The notes beneath the pieces were generated by a model. The model had not been told where the DNA came from. It made no database searches and saw only the letters and a list, made by a program, of their open reading frames with translations. The translations under genes were made by a program, and so were the position numbers. A stretch of DNA of 60,077 bases, from NCBI GenBank assembly GCA_963558565.1, contig CAUWGX010000011.1, positions 1 through 60,077 of the forward strand, written 5' to 3'. The stretch comes from Atopostipes sp963558565 (GTDB taxonomy: Bacteria; Bacillota; Bacilli; Lactobacillales; Carnobacteriaceae_A). Shown here in pieces: positions 47,209 to 56,966 of the stretch (position 1 is its first letter; the number at the start of each line of letters is the position of its first letter).

Positions 47209-48741
47209 TTATTCTTTATTAATTAAGCTTTCTCCAGTCATTTCTTCTGGCTGATCGAGGCCTAATAAGTCCAACATTGTTGGCGCTACATCCGCTAATT
47301 TTCCATCGGTACGTAAAGTGACGCCTTTTTTCGTCACAATCAATGGAACAGGAACGGTTGTGTGAGCCGTATGCGGTTCGCCGGTTTTTGTACGGACAGT
47401 ATCTGCGTTTCCATGGTCTGCGAAGATGATTGCTGATCCATCTTTTTCTAAAATCGCATCCACTACACGTCCTAAGTTCTCATCTGTTGCTTCCACAGCT
47501 TTAATCGTTGGTTCTAGTTTTCCAGAATGTCCAACCATGTCTGGGTTTGCAAAGTTTAGGATAATCGCATCGTATTCGTCGCCTTCGATGCCTTCAACTA
47601 ATGCATCCGCTACTTCATATGCACTCATCTCAGGTTTTAAATCGTAAGTTTCAACGTCAGGAGACGGAATTAAAATACGTTTTTCTCCTGGAAACTCATC
47701 ATGAATACCACCATTCATAAAGAAAGTCACATGTGGGAATTTTTCCGTTTCAGCCACACGTACTTGCGAAAGTCCCGCATCAGATAATACTTGTCCTAAG
47801 ACATTATCTAAAAGGATCGGTGGGAAAACGACTTCAGCATTCATCTCATCCGTGTAGTTCGTCATGGTCGCAAATTTTATACCTTCAGGCTTATCTCCAA
47901 GATCAAATTCATCGAAATCTTCTTCCGAAATAGCTCGTGATAATTGAATCGCACGGTCAGGTCGGAAGTTGAAGAAGATAATTGCATCATTGTCTTCGAC
48001 AGTGGCGACAGGCTCACCATCTTTTTCGACAACGATTGGTTCGATAAACTCATCAAACACTTCTTCTTCATAGCTTTCTCGAATCGCTTCTACAGGATCC
48101 TCTACACGTCTGCCTTCGCCATGATAAATTGCATCATAAGCACGTTTAATTCGTGGCCACCGGTTATCTCGATCCATCGCATAAAAACGTCCAGTAACAG
48201 TTGCGATTTCGCCTACTTTTTGTTCAGCTAAGAAACCTTGTAATTCTTGTAGAGAATCTACGGCTGAATCAGGCGCCACATCGCGGCCGTCGGTAAAGGC
48301 ATGGATATAGATTTTTTCTATATTATTTTTCTTTGCTTCTTTGATCAGGGCATTTAAATGACGTTGATGTGAGTGAACCCCCCCATCAGAAACTAAGCCT
48401 AATAAGTGCAATGCAGAATCATGTTTTTCTACATGTTCAAAAGTATCAAGTAATACTTTATTTTCTGCGAACTCGCCTTCCTCAATAGCTTTGTCAATTC
48501 TGGAAATACTTTGGTAAACAACTCGGCCAGCACCAATATTTGTGTGCCCAACTTCCGAGTTCCCCATTTGCCCTTCAGGTAAACCTACTGCTGAACCAGA
48601 AGCTTGCATCGTACTATGTGGAAATTCATTCCAATAACGATCAAAGTTCGGTTTATTTGCTTGGTTTACTGCATTTCCTTCGTCATCTTCTCGCCATCCC
48701 ATCCCATCAAGGATGATGATAGCAACTGGTGATTTACTCAT
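47209..48741 (-). CDS. gpmI: Phosphoglycerate mutase, cofactor-independent
   Basis: 510 residues, interconverting 3- and 2-phosphoglycerate. IIILDGMGWREDDEGNAVNQ with the metal aspartate, GQMGNSEVGHTNIGAGRVVY with the catalytic serine, FTDGRDVAPDSA, HGNADTVRTKTG and HTTVPVPLIV are the iPGM signature; it is a manganese enzyme. Its ATG region overlaps the tpiA stop by eight bases. Use of this form and not the cofactor-dependent one within Lactobacillales helps narrow the host. Confidence 0.98.
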   Translation of the reverse strand: MSKSPVAIIILDGMGWREDDEGNAVNQANKPNFDRYWNEFPHSTMQASGSAVGLPEGQMGNSEVGHTNIGAGRVVYQSISRIDKAIEEGEFAENKVLLDTFEHVEKHDSALHLLGLVSDGGVHSHQRHLNALIKEAKKNNIEKIYIHAFTDGRDVAPDSAVDSLQELQGFLAEQKVGEIATVTGRFYAMDRDNRWPRIKRAYDAIYHGEGRRVEDPVEAIRESYEEEVFDEFIEPIVVEKDGEPVATVEDNDAIIFFNFRPDRAIQLSRAISEEDFDEFDLGDKPEGIKFATMTNYTDEMNAEVVFPPILLDNVLGQVLSDAGLSQVRVAETEKFPHVTFFMNGGIHDEFPGEKRILIPSPDVETYDLKPEMSAYEVADALVEGIEGDEYDAIILNFANPDMVGHSGKLEPTIKAVEATDENLGRVVDAILEKDGSAIIFADHGNADTVRTKTGEPHTAHTTVPVPLIVTKKGVTLRTDGKLADVAPTMLDLLGLDQPEEMTGESLINKE

Positions 48742-49498
48742 TATTATTCGCCGCCTCTAGTAATTCTAAAAATGATTCTGGTTCTAAACTTGCACCACCA
48801 ACGAGTGCTCCATCAATATCGGATTGCTCTAGTAATTCAGCAATATTTTCAGGTTTAACAGAGCCACCATATTGAATACGCACAGCTTGTGCAGTTTCTT
48901 CATCATATAGTTTTTCGACCGTGTTACGAACAACAATGATTGTTTCATTCGCTTGTTCCGAAGTTGCTGTTTTACCTGTTCCAATTGCCCAAATAGGTTC
49001 ATAAGCAATAACGGCTTCTTTCACTTGATCAGCTGTTAAGCCATCTAGTGCCGCTTCAACTTGTCCTTCAATCCATGATTCTGTTTCTCCAGCTTCACGT
49101 TGTTCTAACGTTTCACCGACACAGATAATAGGCAACATGTTGTTATTGAAAATAGCATGTGCTTTTTTGTTAATTTCCTCATCCGTTTCTCCGAAAATTT
49201 CCCGTCTTTCAGAGTGACCGATGATTACATAATCTGTGCCTAGATCTGCTAGTGCTTTGGGACTTGTTTCACCTGTATAAGCCCCCTCATCTTCGTAGTA
49301 CGCATTTTGAGCAGCAACGAGTACATCTGTACCTTCTGTCCACTCTACAAGTTTTTGCGTGAAGATATTCGGTGCACCAACAACAGCGTCCACAACGTCA
49401 TTAGATGGGACTTGATCTTTAACCGCATTAATGAAGTCTTCGGCTTCAGATAATGTTTTATTCATTTTCCAATTTCCTGCAATAATAGGTTTTCTCAC
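48734..49498 (-). CDS. tpiA: Triosephosphate isomerase
   Basis: 254 residues. RKPIIAGNWKMNKTLSEAED (catalytic N/K), VIIGHSERREIFGETDEEIN (catalytic His), AYEPIWAIGTGKTATSEQAN (catalytic Glu and flexible loop 6), YGGSVKPENIAELLEQ and GALVGGASLEPESF (phosphate loop). It interconverts glyceraldehyde-3-phosphate and dihydroxyacetone phosphate. Located between pgk and gpmI in the cggR operon. Confidence 0.98.
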   Translation of the reverse strand: MRKPIIAGNWKMNKTLSEAEDFINAVKDQVPSNDVVDAVVGAPNIFTQKLVEWTEGTDVLVAAQNAYYEDEGAYTGETSPKALADLGTDYVIIGHSERREIFGETDEEINKKAHAIFNNNMLPIICVGETLEQREAGETESWIEGQVEAALDGLTADQVKEAVIAYEPIWAIGTGKTATSEQANETIIVVRNTVEKLYDEETAQAVRIQYGGSVKPENIAELLEQSDIDGALVGGASLEPESFLELLEAANNNE

Positions 49499-49557
49499 AA
49501 AATCACCTTTCTAAACATTTTTCAAAAGAAATATTTATCCTAATAAATGATTTTTCC

Positions 49558-50745
49558 TTATTTATCCGAGATCGCAGCAATTCCTGGTAATTCTTTACCT
49601 TCTAGATACTCAAGACTTGCGCCGCCTCCGGTTGAAATATGACTAAAGTCATCTTCATATCCTAATTGTTGTACAGCTGTAGCAGAATCTCCACCACCAA
49701 CAATTGTTGTTGCGTCTTCTAAGTTTGCGAGTAGTTTTGAAATAGCTTCGGTTCCTTTCGCAAAGTTTTCCATTTCAAAGACACCCATTGGTCCGTTCCA
49801 TACAACTGTTTTTGCGCCTTCTAATTCTTTTTTGAATAACTCAACAGATTTAGGTCCAATATCTAAGCCCATTTCGTCTTCTGGGATATCTCCTTCTACA
49901 ACTTGTGAAGGGGAGTCATTGTCGAATTCAGGGGCAACAACAGTATCCACTGGAAGAATCAGCTTGTCGCCTGCTTTTTCCATAAGTTCTTTCGCTAAAT
50001 CCACTTTGTCTTCTTCAAGTAAAGAAGTCCCGATTTCGCGTCCAAGTGCTTTGTAGAATGTATAAGCCATTCCACCACCAATGATGACTTTATCTGCTAC
50101 TTTCAAGAGGTTTTCGATAACACCAATCTTATCAGAAACTTTCGCTCCTCCTAAGATCGCAACAAATGGGCGTTCAGGGTTGTCAACTGCGCCACCAATA
50201 AAGTCAATTTCTTTTTGGACTAAGAAACCAACAGCGGATTCAATATTTGAAGCAATCCCTACGTTTGAAGCATGCGCACGGTGAGCTGTTCCAAAGGCAT
50301 CATTGACAAAAACGTCCCCTAGGCTTGCCCAATATTTTCCTAATTCTGGATCATTACCACTTTCTTTTTTACCCTCTAGATCTTCAAAACGGGTATTTTC
50401 AAACATTAAGACATCGCCTTCGTCCAAAGTATCGATGGCAGATTCTAATTCTTCGCCGCGTGTTTCTGGAATAAAAGTAACTTCTTTACCTAAAAGTTCT
50501 CCTAAGCGTACAGAAACCGGTCGTAAAGAATTTTTTTCTTTATCTTCTTCTGTTTTAATACGTCCTAAGTGAGAAAAGACGATAACTTTTCCGCCTTGTT
50601 CAATGATATATTCAAGAGTTGGTAAAGCTGCCTCAATACGGTTATCGTTCGTGATTTCGCCGTCTTTCATCGGGACGTTAAAGTCTGCACGAACAAGAAC
50701 TTTTTTGCCTTTTAAATCTAAATCTTTTACTGATTGTTTAGCCAT
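49558..50745 (-). CDS. pgk: Phosphoglycerate kinase
   Basis: 395 residues making ATP from 1,3-bisphosphoglycerate. VLVRADFNVPMKDGEITNDN, RIEAALPTLEYIIEQ, VFSHLGRIK, FVNDAFGTAHRAHASNVGIA, VAILGGAKVSDKIGVIENLL and IVGGGDSATAV are PGK motifs. Normal length. A terminator at 50786-50820 between gap and pgk should make gap transcript more abundant than the rest. Confidence 0.98.
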   Translation of the reverse strand: MAKQSVKDLDLKGKKVLVRADFNVPMKDGEITNDNRIEAALPTLEYIIEQGGKVIVFSHLGRIKTEEDKEKNSLRPVSVRLGELLGKEVTFIPETRGEELESAIDTLDEGDVLMFENTRFEDLEGKKESGNDPELGKYWASLGDVFVNDAFGTAHRAHASNVGIASNIESAVGFLVQKEIDFIGGAVDNPERPFVAILGGAKVSDKIGVIENLLKVADKVIIGGGMAYTFYKALGREIGTSLLEEDKVDLAKELMEKAGDKLILPVDTVVAPEFDNDSPSQVVEGDIPEDEMGLDIGPKSVELFKKELEGAKTVVWNGPMGVFEMENFAKGTEAISKLLANLEDATTIVGGGDSATAVQQLGYEDDFSHISTGGGASLEYLEGKELPGIAAISDK

Positions 50746-50785
50746 ATTTTTCCCTCATTCTATTGATATATTTCTGGTCCATAAA

Positions 50786-50820
50786 GTAAAAAAGCGAGAA
50801 GCGCGATCGCTTCCCGCTTT
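50786..50820 (-). terminator. Terminator/attenuator between gap and pgk
   Basis: AAAGCGAGAAGCG (50791-50803) pairs with CGCTTCCCGCTTT (50808-50820) around CGAT (one mismatch); TTTTTT-like run follows on the minus strand. Partial termination here is usual in cggR operons. Confidence 0.8.
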
Positions 50821-50852
50821 TAAAAAGCTGTCTTTATATTTTTAACTATCTA

Positions 50853-51851
50853 TTAGTCAATGTTTGCAAAGTGCTCTAAAGTACGAGCCATGTTTGATAC
50901 GAATCCATATTCGTTATCGTACCATGCAACAGTTTTAACTAATTGTGAACCATCTTTTGCTTCTTGTACTTCAGTTAATGTTGCATCAAATACTGATCCT
51001 GCTGGGAAACCAACAATATCTGATGAAACAATTTGGTCTTCATTGTAAGCAAATGATTCATTTGAGAATTCTTTCATTTTAGCATTGATGTCTTCAACTG
51101 TTGTTTCTTCTTCTAATAGTGTATAGAAGATTGTGTGTGAACCAGTAATTGTTGGAACACGTAATGCTGAACCATCAAGTAAGCCATCGACTTCTGGAAT
51201 AACTTTACCAATTGCTTTTGCTGCACCAGTTGTAGCCGGGATAATGTTTTGTGCTGCTGCACGCCCACTACGGTATTTACCACTTGGTGAGTCTTGTAAA
51301 GCTTGTGTAGCTGTGTAAGCATGAACAGTTACCATGTTTCCAGCTTTAATTGTGTACTCATCGTTTAACACTTTAACAAGTGGTGCTAAACTGTTTGTAG
51401 TACATGAAGCAGCTGAAATGATTTCGTCTTCTGCTGTAACTTCGTCTTCGTTAACACCATGAACAATCATTTTAGTGTTGTCAGCAGGCGCTGAAATTAG
51501 AACACGTTTTGCACCAGCATCAATATGTGCTTGTGATTTTTCAGCACTTGTATAGAAACCTGTACATTCTAAAACAATGTCAATTCCTAATTCATCCCAT
51601 GGTAATTTACTTGCATCTGCTTCTTCAAATGCTTTAATTTCTTTACCGTCAACTACAATACTGTCTCCACTTGCTTCAACATCGCCTTGGAAAGTTCCAA
51701 ATGCAGTATCGTATTTGAATAGATAAGCTAAGTTGTCATTGTCAGTTAAGTCGTTAACTGCAACTACATCTAGATCACTACCTGTTTCTAATAATCGACG
51801 TAACATTAAGCGTCCAATACGTCCAAAACCATTAATTGCTACTTTTGTCAT
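50853..51851 (-). CDS. gap: Glyceraldehyde-3-phosphate dehydrogenase
   Basis: 332 residues. NAD-binding opening VAINGFGRIGRLMLRRLLET, active-site ISAASCTTNSLAPL with catalytic Cys, VTVHAYTATQALQDSPSGKY, GAAKAIGKVIPEVDG and WYDNEYGFVSNMARTL. Glycolytic GapA type. AAGGAGG precedes the ATG. Immediately downstream of cggR, under control of its operator. Confidence 0.98.
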   Translation of the reverse strand: MTKVAINGFGRIGRLMLRRLLETGSDLDVVAVNDLTDNDNLAYLFKYDTAFGTFQGDVEASGDSIVVDGKEIKAFEEADASKLPWDELGIDIVLECTGFYTSAEKSQAHIDAGAKRVLISAPADNTKMIVHGVNEDEVTAEDEIISAASCTTNSLAPLVKVLNDEYTIKAGNMVTVHAYTATQALQDSPSGKYRSGRAAAQNIIPATTGAAKAIGKVIPEVDGLLDGSALRVPTITGSHTIFYTLLEEETTVEDINAKMKEFSNESFAYNEDQIVSSDIVGFPAGSVFDATLTEVQEAKDGSQLVKTVAWYDNEYGFVSNMARTLEHFANID

Positions 51852-51884
51852 AAATGATTTCCTCCTTAAGAAAATCTTTCTTTT

Positions 51885-52919
51885 TTATTTTAAAGGGTTT
51901 CCCCCATTTAAAATCGCTTTTGCTGCTGATCCATCCGTAATTAGCCAAGTATGGGACGGAGCAGTCTTTAAATAAGATTCGATGGCAATAGCTTTTCGCT
52001 TACCTCCAGCAACAGTCACAAGATGTTCAATCTTTTCTAATGAAGAAGATTGTAACCCTATATTTGAAAGCTTATAGACAACTTCACCTTCTTTATTGAT
52101 GAATTCTCCAAAAGCTTCGGCCACTGCTTCTCTTTCGATTAATAAATTGACTGTGCTTTCATCTAATCCTCGGCGCTTGGCCATCTCTATTGGATTACCT
52201 ATACTGTACAAAATCAGCGAGGCACTTTCAATTAAATCCAATGTATTTTTTATCTCTGGCTCTTTCAATAATTCTTCATAGATTTGTTGATGAACCAGTT
52301 CTGGCGCATATAAGCCATGGAATTGACCATCAGTTTGTTGAGCCATTCTTTGGGCAATCGCGTTCGCTTCGATCATCGTATGATCACCGAGGCCACCACG
52401 TGCAGGAACAAATAATAATTCTCGATTAATCCCTAAATTTTCATCCATATAATTGGCTACTTCATTTAGAGTTGTTCCACCCATTACGGTGATAATTTGT
52501 TTGCCATTTCCCAGCAAACAGTTAATCACATTAATTGTCTCTTGAGCCATTTGTGCCAAGACTTGATAATCTTCTTCAAGATCTCCTGGAATGACTTTAC
52601 AAGAATGAATATTTAAATGGAGAGCAAGTTCTTTTTCAAGTTGATTCCAATACGTTTGCTCTTCTAATAATTCACCTAGTTTATCAAGCGTTTCAAGACC
52701 TTCAGGTGTTAAAGACATCCCCGTTGTTGAAGTAGAAACCAGTCGATGTATTTTTAAAATGTCGACTTCACTTCGTATTAATCGTTCTGTCAATTGAACT
52801 TTTTCAGATAATAATCTGCGTCCAATCGGGCCTTCTTTATTAATCACTTTTAAGATCTGATAACGTCTTAATAATAATTCGTAAGCATCAGGAAGTACTT
52901 TTTCGATTACTGATAGCAT
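51885..52919 (-). CDS. cggR: Central glycolytic genes regulator CggR
   Basis: 344 residues, SorC/DeoR-type repressor that senses fructose-1,6-bisphosphate. N-terminal helix-turn-helix (ILKVINKEGPIGRRLLSEKV QLTERLIRSEV) and a sugar-phosphate-binding part with VMGGTTLNEVANYM, VPARGGLGDHTMIEANAIA, DLIESASLILYSIGNPIEMA and TVAGGKRKAIAIESYLKTA. It heads the gap-pgk-tpiA-gpmI-eno operon and represses its own promoter. Confidence 0.96.
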   Translation of the reverse strand: MLSVIEKVLPDAYELLLRRYQILKVINKEGPIGRRLLSEKVQLTERLIRSEVDILKIHRLVSTSTTGMSLTPEGLETLDKLGELLEEQTYWNQLEKELALHLNIHSCKVIPGDLEEDYQVLAQMAQETINVINCLLGNGKQIITVMGGTTLNEVANYMDENLGINRELLFVPARGGLGDHTMIEANAIAQRMAQQTDGQFHGLYAPELVHQQIYEELLKEPEIKNTLDLIESASLILYSIGNPIEMAKRRGLDESTVNLLIEREAVAEAFGEFINKEGEVVYKLSNIGLQSSSLEKIEHLVTVAGGKRKAIAIESYLKTAPSHTWLITDGSAAKAILNGGNPLK

Positions 52920-52952
52920 TCTTCACTTCCTCTCGCTTGCTTTACAATAAAT

Positions 52953-53003
52953 AATATAGCACGAGGTGGGACATTTGTCAACCATCTAGTTTTATTACGG
53001 GAC
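52953..53003 (-). promoter_or_regulatory. cggR operon promoter with CggR half-sites
   Basis: TTGACA (52976-52981), 17 bp, TATATT (52953-52958). Half-sites of CggR type, GGGAC within TGGGACA (52967-52973) and CGGGAC (52998-53003), flank the -35, about three helical turns apart. Confidence 0.75.
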
Positions 53004-53182
53004 TTTTTTTGCCCAACACTAGACAGCTCTTGTCTTTAACGTTTTTCTTTCCCACACGTTCTTATTATACTTTCTCTCTATTTATAAAACAAAGATTAGC
53101 TAGTGAATTTCCATATTTTTTTCATTCATCTTCATTCGTAGCGCATCATCCCTGTCCTATACAAATCACTTCTATAAAAATG

Positions 53183-53217
53183 AAAAAGTCTATCCTCTTT
53201 ATAGAGAATAGACTTTT
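53183..53217 (-). terminator. Terminator of clpP
   Basis: AAAAGTCTATCCTCTTT pairs with the following ATAGAGAATAGACTTTT (one or two mismatches); TTTTTC follows on the minus strand. Directly behind the clpP stop. Confidence 0.8.
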
Positions 53218-53224
53218 GATTTCA

Positions 53225-53818
53225 TTAACCGATACTCTTAGAGTTTTCAATAATTTCATCGATTAAACCATATTCTTTTGCATCTTCTGCAGACATAAAG
53301 TTATCACGATCTGTATCACGTTCAATAACTTCAATCGGTTGACCCGTAGCATCTGCAAGAATTTCATTTAATTTTTCACGAGTTCTTAGAATATGACGAG
53401 CAGCAATTTCAATTTCTGTTGCTTGTCCTTCTGCCCCACCTAATGGTTGATGAATCATAATCTCAGAGTTAGGTAATGCAAATCGTTTACCTTTTTCACC
53501 AGCTGTTGCAAGTAAGCTACCCATAGAAGCAGCCATACCGATAACGATTGTTTGAACATCAGCATTCACGAAGTTCATAGTATCAAAAATAGCCATGCCT
53601 GCTGTTACACTACCACCGGGTGAGTTGATATATAAGAAAATATCTTTATCCGGATCTTGGGCATCAAGGAATAATAACTGCGCCACAACTGAGTTAGCGA
53701 CAGTATCGTCAATTCCTCCACTTAGCATAATAATACGGTCTTTTAATAAACGTGAATAAATATCGTAAGCACGTTCACCACGTGGTGATTGTTCAATAAC
53801 TGTTGGTACTAAATTCAT
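53225..53818 (-). CDS. clpP: ClpP protease subunit
   Basis: 197 residues from ATG 53818 (AGGAGG seven bases upstream; frame open to 53842). Serine protease: nucleophile in GMAASMGSLL, histidine in IMIHQPLGGAEGQ, aspartate in ERDTDRDNFMSAEDA. INSPGGSVTAGMAIFDTMNF matches the family. It works with Clp ATPases in protein quality control, including tmRNA-tagged proteins. The upstream CtsR box indicates heat-stress control. Confidence 0.97.
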   Translation of the reverse strand: MNLVPTVIEQSPRGERAYDIYSRLLKDRIIMLSGGIDDTVANSVVAQLLFLDAQDPDKDIFLYINSPGGSVTAGMAIFDTMNFVNADVQTIVIGMAASMGSLLATAGEKGKRFALPNSEIMIHQPLGGAEGQATEIEIAARHILRTREKLNEILADATGQPIEVIERDTDRDNFMSAEDAKEYGLIDEIIENSKSIG

Positions 53819-53887
53819 AAAAATCCTCCTAATTGAGTTCAATTCATTCTTGTTTTAAATTCGAGTTGCTTTTTTGTCACTATTAGA

Positions 53888-53917
53888 ATTATAAAACATT
53901 GGTCAATAAAGGTCAAA
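53888..53917 (-). promoter_or_regulatory. clpP promoter with CtsR operator
   Basis: TTGACC (53911-53916), 17 bp, TATAAT (53888-53893) on the minus strand. On the plus strand GGTCAATAAAGGTCAAA (53901-53917) fits the CtsR heptad repeat consensus, lying over the -35. Confidence 0.85.
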
Positions 53918-53945
53918 CATTTGAATTCACTTGTTCTCTCTTATC

Positions 53946-54878
53946 TTAACTTACTATAAGCTCTTCTGCCATTTTTGTGATTTTTCGCATGCGATGATTC
54001 ACAGCACTTTTAGAAATCGGAGCTTCCGGTATGAGTTCTCCTAATTCTTTTAAACTCGCTTCTGGATTTTCAAGTCGTAATCGCGCAATCTCTTGTGTTT
54101 TTTCCGGCAAGGTTTGCAAACCGATTTCTTCATCAATCGTCAGAATTGCTTCAATTTGCTTCGTTGCCGCGTCGACTGTTTTATTTAAATTGGCCTGTTC
54201 ACAATTGACGAGGCGATTAACTGAATTTCTCATATCACGAACAATCCGCACATCTTCAAACTGAAAGAGCCCGTTATTTGCGCCGATTGTTCCTATAAAA
54301 TCAGCAATTTTTTCGGCTTCCTTTAAGTAAGTCATATAGCCGCCATTTTTTCTTTCATGCATTTTTGGATTCAATTCAAACATCTCTAACATATCAAAAA
54401 TATCTTGATTCATCACCCGTGTGCTTGAATGAATTTCTAAATGGTAACTATTCGTTTCGGGACTATTGACCGATCCACGCGCTAAAAACGCACCCCGTAA
54501 GTAAGATTGTACTTTTTGTTCATTTTCTTTAATACTTGCTGGTAAGTTTGTTTCCTCAACCATTGTTTCTAAAATATCTAATTCTGATAAAATACGTTTG
54601 GCTTCCTTATTTAAGCGAATAAAATAAACGTTGTTTTTATTCAATTTCATACGGCGTCGAACACTAATATCTGCTTTTAAATCAAATAATTTTTTGATTA
54701 AAGAATAAACTCGACGAGCAATCGCTGCATTTTCTGTCTGAATGGTCACAAAGACGGCTTGTTTTACAAGGTCTATTGTACCATTCATTCGAATAAGTGC
54801 AGCTAATTCTGCTTTCGCATGTTCTGGATGGACTTCAAGCATCGTTAATTCTTTTTTAACATCTGATGCAAATGACAT
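53946..54878 (-). CDS. whiA: WhiA regulator
   Basis: 310 residues. N-terminal LAGLIDADG-like fold without the catalytic acids (SYLRGAFLARGSVNSPETNS, YHLEIHSSTRVMNQDI) and C-terminal helix-turn-helix (ARLRLENPEASLKELGELI, PISKSAVNHRMRKI). WhiA influences cell division and chromosome segregation in Firmicutes. It follows yvcK and rapZ in the conserved rapZ-yvcK-whiA cluster. Confidence 0.95.
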   Translation of the reverse strand: MSFASDVKKELTMLEVHPEHAKAELAALIRMNGTIDLVKQAVFVTIQTENAAIARRVYSLIKKLFDLKADISVRRRMKLNKNNVYFIRLNKEAKRILSELDILETMVEETNLPASIKENEQKVQSYLRGAFLARGSVNSPETNSYHLEIHSSTRVMNQDIFDMLEMFELNPKMHERKNGGYMTYLKEAEKIADFIGTIGANNGLFQFEDVRIVRDMRNSVNRLVNCEQANLNKTVDAATKQIEAILTIDEEIGLQTLPEKTQEIARLRLENPEASLKELGELIPEAPISKSAVNHRMRKITKMAEELIVS

Positions 54879-54904
54879 GCCATCAACTCCTCTATCTTTC
54901 TTTT

Positions 54905-55909
54905 TTATTCTCGGTGGTTGAATGAGGCTGCGCGTAAAATTTCTTCCACCACTTTATCCCCATTATGATATACACCAGCGTCGGTAATATTTAAAAAGTT
55001 GTTTGAAATAATTAAAGGGACTTTTTCTTGAAGCCCTTTAAAGTTATGTTCTACTTGGTATAAATATTCATCGGTTGAAATTTTTGCGACGTGGTCCTCT
55101 GGTACATCCGCATTATTGACTAAGACGGTATCAATAAAGTCTTTTCCTAAATGTTTGCATAGAACATCAACGTGCCCTGCATCACTCATACCTTCCGTCT
55201 CGCCCATTTGGGTCATAATGTTCGAAATATAAAGCACTTGTGCGTCTGTCTCTACAATTGCTTGCCCCACTTCGGGGATCATTAAAGTAGGTAAGATACT
55301 TGTATACAGAGAACCAGGGCCTAAAACGACCATATCGGCATCTCGAATGGAAGAAACCACTTTTTTAGCTGGTTTCACAGGAAGACCATCGTCCGATGTG
55401 GTCGATACAGAGACATAATCAATGGTTTTATCAGGACGTGCAATTTGAGACTCCCCCGAGCCTGTCGTCCCATCTGTATAACGCGCATGCAAGATAAGCG
55501 GTTCCTCAGCCGCTGGGTAAACATGTCCATCCACATGCATCATTTTTGCTAGTAATTGAATCGCTTGATAAATACTGCCATACATTTCCGAAGTGGCTAA
55601 AATAATTAAATTTCCCAATGAATGACCATCTAATGTTTTATCTTCTGATTCAAACCGATATTGAAAAATCTTTCTTTGGACATTCGGAATCTCACTTAGT
55701 GCAGCGAGAACATTGCGAATATCACCTGGTGGTACGGTATTGAACATTTTCCGTAACGCGCCACTACTTCCACCATCATCTGCGACCGTTACAATCGCTG
55801 TAACGTCCGCATCTTTTTCTTTTAAACTTTTTAATATAACCGGGAGTCCAGTCCCGCCACCGATCACCGTAATTTTGGGTCGGCTTTTTTTTGGTCGATA
55901 TATTTTCAT
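54905..55909 (-). CDS. yvcK: YvcK-like gluconeogenesis factor
   Basis: 334 residues. PKITVIGGGTGLPVILKSLK, VTVADDGGSSGALRKMFNTV PPGDIRN, HSLGNLIILATSEM, MVVLGPGSLYTSILPTLMI and NIMTQMGETEGMSD match the YvcK/CofD-like UDP-sugar-binding group. It is needed for normal cell shape on gluconeogenic sources in Bacillus. Overlaps the rapZ stop by four bases. Confidence 0.95.
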   Translation of the reverse strand: MKIYRPKKSRPKITVIGGGTGLPVILKSLKEKDADVTAIVTVADDGGSSGALRKMFNTVPPGDIRNVLAALSEIPNVQRKIFQYRFESEDKTLDGHSLGNLIILATSEMYGSIYQAIQLLAKMMHVDGHVYPAAEEPLILHARYTDGTTGSGESQIARPDKTIDYVSVSTTSDDGLPVKPAKKVVSSIRDADMVVLGPGSLYTSILPTLMIPEVGQAIVETDAQVLYISNIMTQMGETEGMSDAGHVDVLCKHLGKDFIDTVLVNNADVPEDHVAKISTDEYLYQVEHNFKGLQEKVPLIISNNFLNITDAGVYHNGDKVVEEILRAASFNHRE

Positions 55910-56790
55910 GAGTTCACCTTAGATTCTTTGACGACATCGATATCTCGATGCGTAATATTTACAGGATAACCATCTGCTTCAATTTGTTTGGCCATTCTTT
56001 CAACAAGGGCTACTGAGCGATGATGTCCTCCCGTACAGCCAATCGCAATGGTTAGGCTACTTTTCCCTTCTCGACGGTAGCCAGGCAAAGAATGTTCGAT
56101 TAAGTCCATAAAAAGGTTATAAAAATCTTCTGTTTCCGCTTGATGCATGACATAATCATAAACCGGTTGATCCGTACCTCTTAACGCTCTTAATTCATCG
56201 TCATAGTATGGATTAGGCAGAAAACGTACGTCCATCACGATATCCGCATCGATAGGCAAGCCATTTTTAAACCCGAAAGAAACAAGTTCCACTCGAAATG
56301 GTTGAGAATCACTATTTCCGAACTCTTCCATCAGTTGTGTTCTTAATTCTCTTGGTGTTTTATTGGTTGTATCAATATAGACATTGGCTCGCATTCTAAT
56401 CTTATCTAAAAATTTTCTTTCAGCATGAATGCCATCAATCGTACGTCTTGCTGTTGCTAATGGATGTGAACGTCTCGTTTCTTTATAACGTGAAACTAAC
56501 TCTTCATCTGTCGCATTTAAAAATAAGATTTTACTTTCTAGCGATGTTTTTTCATCGACATATTTTAATGCGTCATAGATTTCTTCGAAGAATAATTGGG
56601 ATCGTAAATCCATCACTAAAGCCAACTTCTCAAACTTCTGGACATTTTGTACCAGTTTTAAGAAAGTTGGAATTAAATTTGGTGGCATATTATCAATACA
56701 ATAATAGCCCATATCTTCAAAACTCTGAACAGCGACTGTTTTTCCAGCCCCACTCATTCCAGTAATTATGACAAGTTCTAATTTGTTTGT
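55906..56790 (-). CDS. rapZ: RapZ/YvcJ nucleotide-binding protein
   Basis: 294 residues from ATG 56790, where GGAGTG stands upstream; the longer frame to 56865 lacks this support. Walker A VIITGMSGAGKTVAVQSFED, MGYYCIDNMPPNLIP, Walker B-like LVMDLRSQ and C-terminal IAIGCTGGHHRSVALVERMA are RapZ hallmarks. It binds GTP/ATP and in other bacteria regulates RNA decay or competence. First gene of the rapZ-yvcK-whiA unit. Confidence 0.95.
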   Translation of the reverse strand, partial: TNKLELVIITGMSGAGKTVAVQSFEDMGYYCIDNMPPNLIPTFLKLVQNVQKFEKLALVMDLRSQLFFEEIYDALKYVDEKTSLESKILFLNATDEELVSRYKETRRSHPLATARRTIDGIHAERKFLDKIRMRANVYIDTTNKTPRELRTQLMEEFGNSDSQPFRVELVSFGFKNGLPIDADIVMDVRFLPNPYYDDELRALRGTDQPVYDYVMHQAETEDFYNLFMDLIEHSLPGYRREGKSSLTIAIGCTGGHHRSVALVERMAKQIEADGYPVNITHRDIDVVKESKVNS

Positions 56791-56917
56791 CATCGTATTC
56801 ACTCCATTAAAAACCATATTCTTTGATTTTCCCAGTCTTAATAATAACATACCCGGGCGTGTCATTTCATTATAAACAGCATATTTCTTTAAATCTTCAT
56901 GATTTTATCTTATAAAC

Positions 56918-56953
56918 AGAAAGACTTGCAACATCTTTTTTAGACGCTGCAAG
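56918..56953 (-). terminator. Terminator of the phosphohexomutase gene
   Basis: CTTGCAGC pairs with GTTGCAAG on the minus strand around a 13-base loop; a TCTTTCTG tail follows. The T-run is weak, so termination may be partial. Confidence 0.6.
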
Positions 56954-56966
56954 CTCCTTCTCCTGT